Below the pieces are notes generated by a model. It ran no database searches. It saw only the letters and a program-made list of their open reading frames with translations, and was not told where the DNA came from. Positions 9,201 through 17,647 of a stretch of 38,647 nt of DNA are shown piece by piece. Positions within the stretch are counted from its first letter, which is position 1, and every line of letters starts with the position of its first letter. The stretch is taken from NCBI GenBank assembly GCA_003157745.1, contig PMKM01000016.1, positions 18,743 through 57,389 on the forward strand. Direction: 5' to 3'. The position numbers were made by a program, and so were the translations under genes. This DNA comes from Bryobacterales bacterium. Lineage in GTDB: Bacteria; Acidobacteriota; Terriglobia; Bryobacterales; Bryobacteraceae.

Positions 9201-12200
9201 GATCGCGTTGTTAAAGGTGTCCGCGATGTAGACGTTGCCCGTGCCATCCACTGCCACGCCCATCGGGAAGTTCAGCCCCGTGGACACCAGCGTGGTCAGC
9301 TTCTGCGTCGAGGCGTTCCACTCCTTGATTTGACTGTTGTCCGAATTCGCGATGTAGATGTTGCCGGCCCCATCCACCGCCAGGCCGGTAGGGGAATTCA
9401 GATTGGTCGACACCAGCGTAGCCGCCGTCTGCGTCGCAGCGTTCCACTTCGTAATCAGCGAAAAGTTGGAATCCGAGACGTAGAAGTTGCCGGCGCTATC
9501 CACAGCCGCGCCCCAGGGGACTTGCATCCCGGACGGCACCAGTGTGCTGAGCGTCCCCGTCGAAGCCGTCCACTCCTTGCCCTCCTGGTTGCCCGAATCC
9601 GCGACATAGATATTGCCGAAGGCGTCCACCGCCACACCGTAGGGGGTACTTATACCGGACGACACGACCGCGACCAAACCGTCAGCCGTGTTCCACTTCT
9701 TGATCGCGCTGTTGTTGAAATCCGCGATGTATACGTTGCCGGCCCCATCCACCGCCAAGCCCTGAGGATCGGCGAGTCCGGAGGACACCAGCGTGCTCAC
9801 CGTCTGCGCCGTCGCACTCCACTCTTTGATTGCATTGTTGCGGGAATCGGAGATGAAGACGTTGCCGCCGCCGTCCACCGCCACGTCGCTGGGCCAAGTC
9901 AGCCCCGCCGTCGACGGCACCAGCGTCGTCAGCCCGGTCGCCTGCCTGTAGTCCGTCCCCGCCTGCGTTACCGTCAGCGTCAACCCACCGACGGTCAGCG
10001 TCCCCGTGCGTGTACCGGTGCCGGTGAAGGCGTCGATCGTAAACACGACCACCGCGCTGCCCGTGCCGCTCGCGCTACCGGAGGAGATGTGCAGAAATGA
10101 AGCGTTGGAACTCGCGGTCCAGGCGTTCAGCGTCGACAAGATCACCGAAGAACTGCTGGCCGCGCTGCCCACCAAAATCGCGCTCGTGCCGAGAGCCGGC
10201 TGGATCACCTGGAAGGTTTCGTCGACCGCCGCAGCAGCCGCGTAGAACGCGCTGCCGGCCTGCGTCGCTTCAATCGCGCACGTGCCAGCCGCAACCAGCG
10301 TTACCGTCGCGCCCGATACCGTGCAAACAGATGTCGTCAACGACGTAAAGCTCACCGTCAGGCCCGACGTTGCCGTCGCGCTCAGCGCAACGGTCCCCGT
10401 CGCCGGGAACGGCCGGTTCCCCAGCGCGCCGAACGTGATCGTCTGGCTGGCCGGGGTCACCTGGAAGCTCTGGTCGACCGGTGTGGCCGCCGCGAACCCG
10501 GAGCCGCCGCCCTGCTTTGCCTCGATGGTGCACTTGCCCCCCGCGACCAGGGTCACCGTGCTGCCCGATACCGTGCAAACGGAAGTGGTCAGCGACGCGA
10601 AGCTCACCGCCAGTCCCGACGTTGCCGTCGCGCTCACCGCGAACGGCGCCGTGCCAATGACCCGATTCGCCAGCGCGCCGAACGTGATTGTTTGCGTCGT
10701 CCCCCCGGCCTGCGTCACGGGAATGGTCATGCCCAGGATGACGATGTTCGCCGTACGCGCAGAGGTGGTCGTGTTCGCCGCGAAGGAGAAGTTCACGCCG
10801 CCACCCGAAACGCCGGTGATGGTGAGCCAGCTTGTGTCGCTCGACGACGGCGCGTAGACGCCAGTGAGCGGCTGCGTTGCCGGCAGAACCGGCAATAGCG
10901 AACCCGACCCGGCCGCCGCAGTCTCATTGAAGCTGGCCGGCCCGACGAACGCGTCGGGGAGTTCCTTGATTGCGCTATTGGTTGCATCCGCAATGTAAAT
11001 GTTGCCCAGGCCGTCCACCGCGACGCCCATAGGTCCATTCAGCCCCGTCGACACAAGCGTGGCCATCGTCTGCGTGGAAGCGTTCCACTCCTTGACCGCG
11101 TTGTTGACGTTGTCCCCGATGAAGACGTTGCCGGAGCCGTCCACCGCCACTCCCTCAGGGTGGTTGAGCCCAGACACGTTCGGCAGCGTGGCCAGCGTTC
11201 CCGTCGTGGGGTTCCACTCCTTGATTGCATTGTTGCCAGTATCCGCGATGTAGACGTTGCCAGCCGCGTCCACCGCCACTCCATACGGCCCGCTTAGACC
11301 GCTGCCCACCACTGCGGTCAACCCGTGCGTCGCCGCGCTCCACTCCGCGAGCGAGCTAGTATTGTAATTCGGGGTGTAGAGGTTGCCGTAGCGATCGATC
11401 GCCAGGTCTTCAGGGAAATCCAGCCCGCTCGACAACGACAGGATGGTGGTCAACCCGTTGGTTGCATTCCATTCCAAAATTGAGTTGGTGTGATCCACGG
11501 TGTAGACGTTGGCGGAGCCGTCCACCGCCACGCCCGTAGGCAGTTCCAGCCCCGTCCGCCCTAGGGGAAGTATGGGAGGTGTCAGCGTTGTCACTCCCTG
11601 CGTCGTTGCGTTCCATTCCTTGATCTCATTGTTTTGGGTATCCGCGATGAAGACGTTGCCGGAGCCATCCACCGCCAGATATTCGGGGTCGTTCAGTCCC
11701 GACGCCACCAGCGTGGTCACTGCGGTCACCTGCTGGTAGTCCGTCCCCACCTGGGTCACCGTGAGCGTCAATCCGCTATCGAGCGTGATCGTTCCCGTGC
11801 GCACGGTAGTGGTCGTGTTGGCATCGTAAGTGAAGTTAAGCAGCGCGCCGCCGGCGCCAGTCGCGTTGGTGATGTGCAGCCAGGAATCGGTCGTCGACGC
11901 GCTCCACGGCGCGGTCGTGCTGACGGGCAGGAAGCTGACTTCGACCGCGCCGCTCCCCGCCGCGCTCGCGACCAGCAGCGACGTGGTCCCCAGCGTTTCG
12001 AAGCCGATGTTGATCTTCTTGATCGCGTCGTTGGCGGAATCCGCGATGTAGACGTTGCCGGCGCCGTCCACCGCCGCGCCAACGGGATATGACAGCCCTG
12101 ACGACACCAGCGTGCTCACCGTTTGCGTCGCCGCGTTCCACTCCTGGACCTCGCCACTGAATGTGTCCGTCACGTAGACGTTGCCGGAGCCGTCCACCGC

Positions 12201-13136
12201 CACGCCGTAGGCCTTGCCCAGCGCGGACGAATTCGGCAGCGTGGTCAGATTCTGGGTCGTCGAGTTCCATACCTTGGTCGCACTGTTGCCAGTGTCCGCG
12301 ATGTAGATGTTGGCGGAGGCATCCACCGCCACCCCACAAGGCGTACTCAGCCCATTTCCGCCGGAGGCCACCGTGGTTACCTGATGTGTGGAGGCGCTCC
12401 ACTCCTTGATCGCGTGGTCTCCGGCATCCGCGATGTAGACATTGCCGGAGCCGTCCACGGCCACGCCCCATGGGTCGTTCAGCCCCGACACCAGCTTGGT
12501 CAATCCATTCGCCGCGTTCCACTCCTTGATCGCGTGGTCTCCGGCATCCGCGATGTAGACGTTGCCGGAGCCGTCCAACGCCACCTCGCGGATTGCTACC
12601 GGCCCAGACGAAGCCAACGTGGTCAAGCCAGTCGCCGCGTTCCACTCCACGAACTTGACGTTGCCGAAAGTCCCGATGTAGACGTTGCCGGAGCCATCCA
12701 CCGCCACGCCATGAGGATCGACAAGACCCGACACCAGCGTCGTCACCGCATTCACCGCCACATAGTTTGTCCCCACCTGCGTGACGGCCAGGTTCAACCC
12801 GGCGATGGTCAGCGTGCCGGTGCGCGTGCCGGTGCCGGTGAAGGCGTCGACCGTAAACACGACCAGCCCGTTGCCCGTGCCGCTAGCGGCCGTATGCAGA
12901 AAAGAATCGTTGGCCGTCGCCGTCCAGGCGCCCGTCGTGGTCACCACCACCGAATAGGAGCCTGCGGCGGAGCCCGCCGTAATCGCCCGCGTCCCGAGCG
13001 ACGCTCCGGCGAGCGTGGCCGGCTCGAGCGCGCCCAACAGGGCGGCCAGCGCTAACGGCAACAGGAACCTGGCTGCGCCCCGCCCGATGTTCGATCTACG
13101 CGAGTCTCCTGATTTGGTGCTGGCTGTTTCGATCAC
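6297..13136 (-). CDS. Giant secreted BACON/NHL/Ig-like protein with TIGR03437 C-terminus
   Basis: This is a 2279-aa predicted exported protein. It starts at GTG 13136, supported by a GAGAGAGGG Shine-Dalgarno about 7 bases upstream. A basic N-terminus is followed by a hydrophobic segment (FLLPLALAALLGALEPA, about residues 24-40) consistent with a signal peptide. BACON-like domains (pattern 'TGTLTIAGLNLAVTQVGT') then alternate with blocks of NHL repeats ('GVAVDGSGNVYIADTGNNAIKEW'-like) that should form at least three beta-propellers. Several 'ITFGAL...C-TI-A-Q-G' repeats and Ig-like Big_3_5 repeats follow, and then a ~230-residue TIGR03437 domain. No enzyme motif is seen; binding of glycans or proteins outside the cell is inferred. 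The start region diverges from the flagellar block, and the C-terminal third closely resembles the adjacent gene at 562-6075, indicating tandem duplication. Confidence 0.88.
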   Translation of the reverse strand: MIETASTKSGDSRRSNIGRGAARFLLPLALAALLGALEPATLAGASLGTRAITAGSAAGSYSVVVTTTGAWTATANDSFLHTAASGTGNGLVVFTVDAFTGTGTRTGTLTIAGLNLAVTQVGTNYVAVNAVTTLVSGLVDPHGVAVDGSGNVYIGTFGNVKFVEWNAATGLTTLASSGPVAIREVALDGSGNVYIADAGDHAIKEWNAANGLTKLVSGLNDPWGVAVDGSGNVYIADAGDHAIKEWSASTHQVTTVASGGNGLSTPCGVAVDASANIYIADTGNSATKVWNSTTQNLTTLPNSSALGKAYGVAVDGSGNVYVTDTFSGEVQEWNAATQTVSTLVSSGLSYPVGAAVDGAGNVYIADSANDAIKKINIGFETLGTTSLLVASAAGSGAVEVSFLPVSTTAPWSASTTDSWLHITNATGAGGALLNFTYDANTTTTVRTGTITLDSGLTLTVTQVGTDYQQVTAVTTLVASGLNDPEYLAVDGSGNVFIADTQNNEIKEWNATTQGVTTLTPPILPLGRTGLELPTGVAVDGSANVYTVDHTNSILEWNATNGLTTILSLSSGLDFPEDLAIDRYGNLYTPNYNTSSLAEWSAATHGLTAVVGSGLSGPYGVAVDAAGNVYIADTGNNAIKEWNPTTGTLATLPNVSGLNHPEGVAVDGSGNVFIGDNVNNAVKEWNASTQTMATLVSTGLNGPMGVAVDGLGNIYIADATNSAIKELPDAFVGPASFNETAAAGSGSLLPVLPATQPLTGVYAPSSSDTSWLTITGVSGGGVNFSFAANTTTSARTANIVILGMTIPVTQAGGTTQTITFGALANRVIGTAPFAVSATATSGLAVSFASLTTSVCTVSGSTVTLVAGGKCTIEAKQGGGSGFAAATPVDQSFQVTPASQTITFGALGNRPFPATGTVALSATATSGLTVSFTSLTTSVCTVSGATVTLVAAGTCAIEATQAGSAFYAAAAAVDETFQVIQPALGTSAILVGSAASSSSVILSTLNAWTASSNASFLHISSGSASGTGSAVVVFTIDAFTGTGTRTGTLTVGGLTLTVTQAGTDYRQATGLTTLVPSTAGLTWPSDVAVDGGGNVFISDSRNNAIKEWSATAQTVSTLVSSGLADPQGLAVDGAGNVYIADFNNSAIKKWNTADGLVAVVSSGISTPYGVAVDAFGNIYVADSGNQEGKEWTASTGTLSTLVPSGMQVPWGAAVDSAGNFYVSDSNFSLITKWNAATQTAATLVSTNLNSPTGLAVDGAGNIYIANSDNSQIKEWNASTQKLTTLVSTGLNFPMGVAVDGTGNVYIADTFNNAIDELPYAFVGPVSMTERPAAGSDSLLQVLPATESLTGIFAPISSDTSWLTIGTIANGVVSFSFTANTGTSARTANITILGVTIPVTQLAAQTITFGALSNVPYGTAPFAISATASSGLAVSFASLTPSVCMVSSGTVTLVSVGTCTIEANQAGNTTYAPATPVDQSFQVIQGSQTISFGALSNVPYGTAPFAVSATATSGLAVSFNSLTTSVCTVSVATVTLVSGGACTIEATQAGNANYTAATAVDRSFTVTPAQPGLSISAPAVTYGVSASVGITVVTSLATVPTGTVTLAVDGGAGATKTLLGGAATFSLGVLAAGSHTLSVSYSGDTDYQAITAAQAATLLGSPVLVVNKASTAIALVVSGQTATAAVSVTPPGVGTPTGSVQFQRGTTVLGTVPLNGLMATLANVTAGAVTAMYSGDSNFSSSTSPGQTVYVPTSSVSITSSANPSTLGQSITFTAAITYGGAPPSSSATGTVQFFDGTTALGTASLSNGQATYTTATFGGGTHQISAKYSGDGVFPPAQATYQQVVSARTAVSLSVSPAAPALGDPVTVTATVTSVTAAAGFAAPTGTVTFVLGGTAFTAGTPVGTVTLSSGTASFTFTGLVAGGNEITAEYSGDGTWSASFLTIVVTVSGSGVKVGAAPSETSVSLAVVNGQLVLSATVTPAAAGPGTPTGSVQFIDTIDNSVVATATLSDGSASVSGVSIAAALPIEAVYSGDSNFQASTSTPLPAATSAAALLMSGFAPDEIASLYGVAGLSGNATGTLPLPTVLGGATVTITDSAGTARPAQLTAAFASASQINFVIPAGTAAGFATVTITTPGGGTIQTVILVGTTAPGIFTANMTGKGVYAGQVVDGNPDGTQTILSPAVWDTVTNQYDAAPISLGPAGEQVYLVLYGTGLRQAKTVTASVNGVSLPVAFYGAQSQFPGLDQVNLEVPRSLAGAGLVNLAITVDGAAANTVTFDIE

Positions 13137-13479
13137 GGTTCTACCCTCTCTCTTATCCGATAGCCGCCTTGAGGCCGCTCACGGCCAGAACCGGGAGAGC
13201 CGCGCGATCACGAACCCGCCGGGCAGCAGCCGCGGTTGCGGCCCCATCTGCGGTGAATTGTAACGTAGTCTGCACTCGTGGTCTACCCATCGCGGTACCT
13301 AAGGGTACTGTCTGGCGTCCGGTCGCAAGGCCGGTGCACGGTTTGGCGGCACGAACCCGCCGCCAAGATCTTGCCGCGCGGCAAAACAATGCCGCCGCCC
13401 GAACCTCCCACGCGCTCCAATCAAGACACTTACGCTTTGGCTACCCACTTGCCTAATACAAGGCGTGACACTAGGTCCG
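13137..13479. promoter_or_regulatory. Divergent intergenic region between giant gene and flgB
   Basis: This ~340-bp gap separates two divergent genes and must hold both promoters. It contains a perfect 8-bp inverted repeat, TTGGCGGC (13343-13350) with GCCGCCAA (13359-13366), and just after it a perfect 14-bp palindrome TTGCCGCGCGGCAA (13371-13384). I found no convincing sigma-54 (GG-N10-GC) or sigma-28 flagellar promoter by eye. The palindromes lie between start codons, so they are not terminators of flanking genes. They may be operators or part of the flgB leader. Confidence 0.45.
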
Positions 13480-13797
13480 ATGGCCGGTCAGTTGGAACGC
13501 TATATGGATCTGCTGAGCGCGCGGCAGAAGCTGGTGGCTTCGAATATTGCCAATACCGATACGCCCGGCTATCAGACTCAGGACATCGACTTTCAGAGCG
13601 AATTTCAGAGCGCGATGGGTGCGCCGCAAGCCGTGCCCGTGGCCGGCCTGCCCAGCAAGAACGATGGCAACAACGTCAGCATCGACCGCGAATCGCGCAT
13701 GTTGGCGGAAGACGCACTGCGCTTTCAGGCCGCCTCCAGCCTGTTGCACGAGCAGATCACAGAATTGCGCTCGGCGATCAAGGAAGGAGTGTCCTGA
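13480..13797 (+). CDS. flgB: Flagellar basal-body rod protein FlgB
   Basis: FlgB is one of the proximal rod proteins of the flagellar basal body, exported by the flagellar type III system. The N-terminal motif SNIANTDTPGYQTQDIDF is the family signature shared by rod and hook proteins. The C-terminal helix (LLHEQITELRSAIKEGVS) fits the usual coiled rod end. I chose ATG 13480 because homology begins there; an in-frame GTG lies at 13465. At about 105 aa it is on the short side for FlgB (often 110-140), with the variable middle shortened. It is the first gene of the flagellar block, and its stop codon overlaps the flgC start (TGATG). Confidence 0.95.
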   Translation: MAGQLERYMDLLSARQKLVASNIANTDTPGYQTQDIDFQSEFQSAMGAPQAVPVAGLPSKNDGNNVSIDRESRMLAEDALRFQAASSLLHEQITELRSAIKEGVS

Positions 13798-14231
13798 TGA
13801 GTCTGTTTTCCGCGCTATCGGTGGGCGCATCCGGCATGGCCGCGCAACGCGCGCGCGCCGAACTGCTGGTGGAGAATCTCGCCAACGCCGAAACCACCCG
13901 CACGCCGGAGGGCGGCCCGTACCGCCGCAAGGATGCCGTGTTCCAGAGCACGTCCGTCGACTCGCCGTTCTCCTCCGTGTTCGGACAGGAAATGGAAGGC
14001 GGCAACGGCGTGGCCGTCGCCTCGGTGGTGACCGATATGCGCGACCCCGAAAAGCGGTACCAGCCCGGGCACCCCGATGCCGATGCCAACGGGTACGTGG
14101 CCTTTCCGCGGATCAATCCGGCCGAAGATACGGTGGATCTGCTCTCCGCCTCGCGCAGTTACGAAGCCAATGTGGCGGCCATCGTTGCCGTCAAGGACAT
14201 GATCCAGCGGTCCATAGACCTCTTGAAGTGA
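13797..14231 (+). CDS. flgC: Flagellar basal-body rod protein FlgC
   Basis: This is a proximal rod protein of 144 aa. The ATG at 13797 shares a base with the flgB stop and is preceded by AAGGAG, so translation is probably coupled. The N-terminus (MSLFSALSVGASGMAAQRARAELLVENLANAETTRT) carries the rod-protein helix and the LANAETT version of the SNIANxxT motif. The C-terminus has the conserved 'NPAEDTVDLLSASRSYEANVAA' pattern typical of FlgC, followed by a terminal helix ending in RSIDLLK. Length is normal for the family (about 130-145 aa). The frame remains open far upstream, but the start is fixed by homology and by the ribosome-binding site. Confidence 0.97.
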   Translation: MSLFSALSVGASGMAAQRARAELLVENLANAETTRTPEGGPYRRKDAVFQSTSVDSPFSSVFGQEMEGGNGVAVASVVTDMRDPEKRYQPGHPDADANGYVAFPRINPAEDTVDLLSASRSYEANVAAIVAVKDMIQRSIDLLK

Positions 14232-14240
14232 GACTGAATC

Positions 14241-14531
14241 ATGGCGCCCATTCTTCCCATTTCGGCTCCGGCCCTGGTCGAACCGCTAAAAGCGTCGGGC
14301 GGGAGCGGCGGCGACAGCTTCGGCCAGGCTTTCGCGAACGCTATCCAATCGGTCGAGGGAGCCAACCAGGACGCCAACGCATCGGTTCAGCGCTTCCTGA
14401 CTGGCGAAGGCGAGGAACTCCACAACACCGTGCTGGCTACCACCAGGGCCGAGATGGCCTTCGACATGTTCCTCCAGACACGCAACAAGGTGGTCGCCGC
14501 GTACCAGGAAATCATGAAGTTGCAGCTCTAG
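14241..14531 (+). CDS. fliE: Flagellar hook-basal body protein FliE
   Basis: FliE joins the MS ring (FliF) to the rod (FlgB/FlgC). The 96-aa product has a low-complexity N-terminus and the family-typical helical C-terminal half: 'FANAIQSVEGANQDANASVQRFLTGEGEELHNTVLATTRAEMAFDMFLQTRNKVVAAYQEIMKLQL'-type sequence, read here in segments (SVEGANQDAN, ELHNTVLATTRAEMAF, TRNKVVAAYQEIMKLQ). It follows flgC by 9 bases. The next gene, fliF, begins only after a 367-bp gap, which is unusual inside an otherwise tight operon. Confidence 0.95.
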   Translation: MAPILPISAPALVEPLKASGGSGGDSFGQAFANAIQSVEGANQDANASVQRFLTGEGEELHNTVLATTRAEMAFDMFLQTRNKVVAAYQEIMKLQL

Positions 14532-14898
14532 CCGGGCACCCCCCGGGCCGCTCTCGCAGCATGCCCTGGAAGAAAGGCCTTGTTTTGACCGATCGGGACT
14601 GGTCTGCCGGCTGGGCGTGCAGCAAGTTGGCAGCTCCATCGCTTCGCTTGCCATCGCATCCACGGGTATGTACTTTAGATTCAGTTGATCGCACCGAACC
14701 ACCTGGATTCGCCCCGGTCCAATTGCGGTCGTCTCCAGGCGCGACGATCCCGCCCCGCTGGTGGACGCCGAGGTATCGGGTTTCGCGTGTCCGCCCAAGT
14801 CCATGTTTTTTCTCATCTTTCCTGCGCGTTTGGCCTCAGGTTTTCGGCCCGGACTACCGATCTAACAAACAGGCCGGCAATGCGCCGGAGCGAACGGC
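14532..14898 (+). other. Non-coding gap between fliE and fliF
   Basis: No gene is supported in this 367-bp stretch. Just after the fliE stop is a GC-rich segment that could form a weak CCGGG/CCCGG stem. TTGCCA (14648-14653) and TACTTT (14671-14676) are spaced by 17 bp and resemble a weak sigma-70 promoter; the -10 matches only half the consensus. An internal promoter for fliF onward is therefore possible but unproven. Confidence 0.3.
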
Positions 14899-16590
14899 AT
14901 GAAGAACGTTTTTGCCAACCTCAGCTTGCGTCAGCGCGTCACCATCGGCCTGGTGATCGTGGCTGTCGCGGCGGGCATTTACGCCCTGGTCCATTGGCAG
15001 AAGGAAGGCGACTTTAAACCGCTGTACACGGGCCTGGCGCCGGAAGATGCCGGCGCGATCGTGCAGAAGCTGAAGGAGAGCGGCATCGAGTACCGGCTGC
15101 CCGAGTCGGGCGGCGTGGTAATGGTCCCTTCGGCCCGGCTGGCCGAGTTGCGCCTGGTCATGGCCACCGCGGGCATCCCGAGATCGGGCCGCATCGGCTT
15201 CGAGCTGTTCGACAAGGCGAATCTGGGGGCGACCGAGTTCACCGAACACGTCAACTACCGGCGCGCACTCGAAGGCGAGCTCGAACGCTCGATCATCTCT
15301 CTGGCGGAAGTCGAACAAGCCCGCGTCCACATCAGCTTTCCCAAGGAATCGGTCTTTCTCGATGCGCAGGAGCCGGCCAAGGCCAGCGTGCTCGTCAAGA
15401 TCCGGCCCGGCGCGCATCTGGCGCCGGGGAACGTACAGGCTATCAATCACCTGGTGGCGAGCGCGGTGGAGGGCCTGACGCCGGACGCGGTTTCCGTGCT
15501 GGACATGAACGGCAATCTGTTGGGCCGGCCCAAGGCGCCCGGCGGGCTGGACGGGCCCGACTCCTCCGAAGCGGGGCTCGAATACCGGCACAAGGTGGAG
15601 GCGGACCTGCTGGCCAAGATCGGCGCCACCCTCGAGCCGCTGCTGGGCGCGGGGAAGTATCGCGCGGGAGTCTCGGTCGATTGCGATTTCACCGCTGGCG
15701 AGCAGAGCGAGGAACTCTACGATCCGGCGCGCTCCGTCATGCTTTCCTCCCAGCGCAGCGAAGACAACTTGGGCTCTGCGTTCGCGGCCGGCGTACCTGG
15801 CACGCCTTCCAATCTACCCAGGCCCATCTTGCGCCCGGCCAACGGCGCCGGCCGCAACTCGCGCGTTACCGAGAACATCACCTACCAGAGCAGCCGCACG
15901 GTGAGAAAGACCCGCCTTCCCGCCGGAACCGTGCGCAAGATGTCGTTGGCAATTCTGGTGGACCACGATCTGAGCTGGCAAAAGAACAAGGGCGGCTACC
16001 AGCGCATGCTGGTGGCGCCCAGCGCGGACAAGCTGAAGGTGGTCCGCGACCTGGTCGCGGGAGTAACCGGGTTCAACGCCGAGCGGGGCGATCAGATTAT
16101 CGTCGACTCGCTTCCGTTTGAGAGCACGCTGGCTCTCGAGCCGCCACAATCGGCGTCCCCAGCGCCAACAGCCCGGCCGGCCGGGCCCTTCGGCCTGCCC
16201 ATCGATCAAAAGACCCTGTTGGTGGTAGGGGGAGCCGCGGCCGGTCTGATGGTCCTCGGTTTCGTGGGCGCGCTGCTCTTGCGGGGAAAGGGACGCGGAG
16301 CTCGCGAGAAGGTGGACATACAGCAGTCCTTGGCCACCGGGGCGGAAGGCGGGAAACCCGGCGTCGAGGCCCCCGGCTCCGACGTCGAGCGGCAGATTGA
16401 ATCCAAGCTGGCCCAGCGCGACGCCATGCAACAGAAGGCGGAGGCGCAGGCGCTGGACGCTCTGAATCTGGCGCCCGTCATCACCAAGACCGCCGAAGTA
16501 CTCGCCAAGCACCTGCGGGAGAAGATCAAGGCGGAACCGGAATTGCCGGCGCAGGTCCTGCGGACGTGGATACGGGAGGAGGATCTGTGA
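14899..16590 (+). CDS. fliF: Flagellar MS-ring protein FliF
   Basis: FliF forms the membrane-embedded MS ring on which the motor switch and export gate are built. The 563-aa length matches the family. A first transmembrane segment lies near residues 14-33 (VTIGLVIVAVAAGIYALVHW) and a second near 436-460 (KTLLVVGGAAAGLMVLGFVG). Between them are the YscJ/FliF ring-building domains, with conserved stretches such as PLYTGL, ASVLVKIRPG and NHLVASAVEGL. The C-terminal tail (VLRTWIREEDL) is the cytoplasmic FliG-binding end. The ATG at 14899 is preceded by GGAGCG. It is followed by fliG after 22 bases. Confidence 0.97.
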   Translation: MKNVFANLSLRQRVTIGLVIVAVAAGIYALVHWQKEGDFKPLYTGLAPEDAGAIVQKLKESGIEYRLPESGGVVMVPSARLAELRLVMATAGIPRSGRIGFELFDKANLGATEFTEHVNYRRALEGELERSIISLAEVEQARVHISFPKESVFLDAQEPAKASVLVKIRPGAHLAPGNVQAINHLVASAVEGLTPDAVSVLDMNGNLLGRPKAPGGLDGPDSSEAGLEYRHKVEADLLAKIGATLEPLLGAGKYRAGVSVDCDFTAGEQSEELYDPARSVMLSSQRSEDNLGSAFAAGVPGTPSNLPRPILRPANGAGRNSRVTENITYQSSRTVRKTRLPAGTVRKMSLAILVDHDLSWQKNKGGYQRMLVAPSADKLKVVRDLVAGVTGFNAERGDQIIVDSLPFESTLALEPPQSASPAPTARPAGPFGLPIDQKTLLVVGGAAAGLMVLGFVGALLLRGKGRGAREKVDIQQSLATGAEGGKPGVEAPGSDVERQIESKLAQRDAMQQKAEAQALDALNLAPVITKTAEVLAKHLREKIKAEPELPAQVLRTWIREEDL

Positions 16591-16612
16591 CACCGGGGGC
16601 GCGGGGTAGGCG

Positions 16613-17647
16613 ATGATCGTCAACGCCAAACAAGTGGAAACCGAGACGCTGACGTCGCTGCGCAAAGCGGCCATGCTGCTAGTTGTGCTCGGGGAACAGT
16701 CATCGGCGGACCTGCTGCAACAGCTCTCGGAAGACGATGTCCAGCGCGTTAGCCGGGAGGTAGCGCGCATCACCTCGATCTCCAGCGAGCAGGCCGAAAG
16801 CGTTCTCAACGAGTTCCACCACATGGCGGTCGCGGGCGACTTCGTGGCGCGCGGCGGCATCGATTTCGCGCGCAAGTTGTTGATGCGCGCGTTCAGCCCG
16901 GATACCGCCAAGCGGATGCTCGACCGCCTGGCCAAGGCATTGGGCGCGGACGCGGCTTCCTTCGATGCGCTGCAAAAGGCCGACCCCCAGCAATTGGCGA
17001 AGTTCATCCACAACGAACACCCGCAGACCATCGCGCTGGTCCTCTCGCACCTCAACGCTTCTCAGGCCGCAGCGCTATTGACCTCCCTGCCGGCCGGACT
17101 GCGCTCCGACGTAGCGCAACGCATGGCCAGCCTGGACCAGATTTCGCCGGAGATCATCCTCAAAATCGCCAATGTCATCGGCCAGAAGCTGCAAGCCCTC
17201 GGCGAATTCAGCCGCGAATCCTACGGCGGCGTGCGCGCCGTGGCCGAAGTGCTGAACCGCCTCGATTCGGCTTCCAGCCGGGAGATCCTCGATCACATCG
17301 AACAGGCGGACACCAATCTGGCCCAAACCATACGCCATCTGATGTTCGTCTTCGAGGACCTGCTATTGATCGATCCCATGGGGCTGAAGGAAGTGCTCGC
17401 CAAGGTGGACCGCAAGGTACTCACGGTGGCGCTCAAAGGCACCAGCGACCAATTGCGGACGCAGATTCTCGGATGCATGTCGCAGCGCGGCGCCGAGATG
17501 CTGAAGGAAGATATGGAAGCCCTGGGGCCGGTCAAGATCAAGGAAGTGGAGACGGCCCAGCAGTCGATCATCACCGTCGTGCGCCAACTGGAGTCGGAAG
17601 GCGTGATCAGCCTCAAGGGCACGGTCGGAGAGCAATATGTCGTCTAG
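16613..17647 (+). CDS. fliG: Flagellar motor switch protein FliG
   Basis: FliG is the rotor protein that transmits stator torque and, with FliM/FliN, sets rotation direction. The 344-aa product has the expected three parts: an N-terminal domain starting near 'LRKAAMLLVVLGE' that binds FliF, a middle domain with the EHPQT motif near residue 132, and a C-terminal torque domain. The C-terminal part contains the charged helix around 'VDRKVLTVALKGTSDQL' and 'MSQRGAEMLKEDMEALGPV', which is typical for FliG. Start ATG 16613 follows GGGGTAGG. The 3' end overlaps fliH by 11 bases, so co-translation is likely. Confidence 0.97.
   Translation: MIVNAKQVETETLTSLRKAAMLLVVLGEQSSADLLQQLSEDDVQRVSREVARITSISSEQAESVLNEFHHMAVAGDFVARGGIDFARKLLMRAFSPDTAKRMLDRLAKALGADAASFDALQKADPQQLAKFIHNEHPQTIALVLSHLNASQAAALLTSLPAGLRSDVAQRMASLDQISPEIILKIANVIGQKLQALGEFSRESYGGVRAVAEVLNRLDSASSREILDHIEQADTNLAQTIRHLMFVFEDLLLIDPMGLKEVLAKVDRKVLTVALKGTSDQLRTQILGCMSQRGAEMLKEDMEALGPVKIKEVETAQQSIITVVRQLESEGVISLKGTVGEQYVV

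Noticed and set aside
6297-13136. Possible CRISPR or tandem-repeat array in the giant gene
   Set aside because: The repetition is in codon-based NHL and Ig-like protein repeats of variable spacing, with an open reading frame throughout; there are no constant repeats with unique spacers.
13278-13796. Upstream extension of the flgC frame through flgB
   Set aside because: It overlaps the whole of flgB in another frame. FlgC homology and the AAGGAG site fix the start at 13797.
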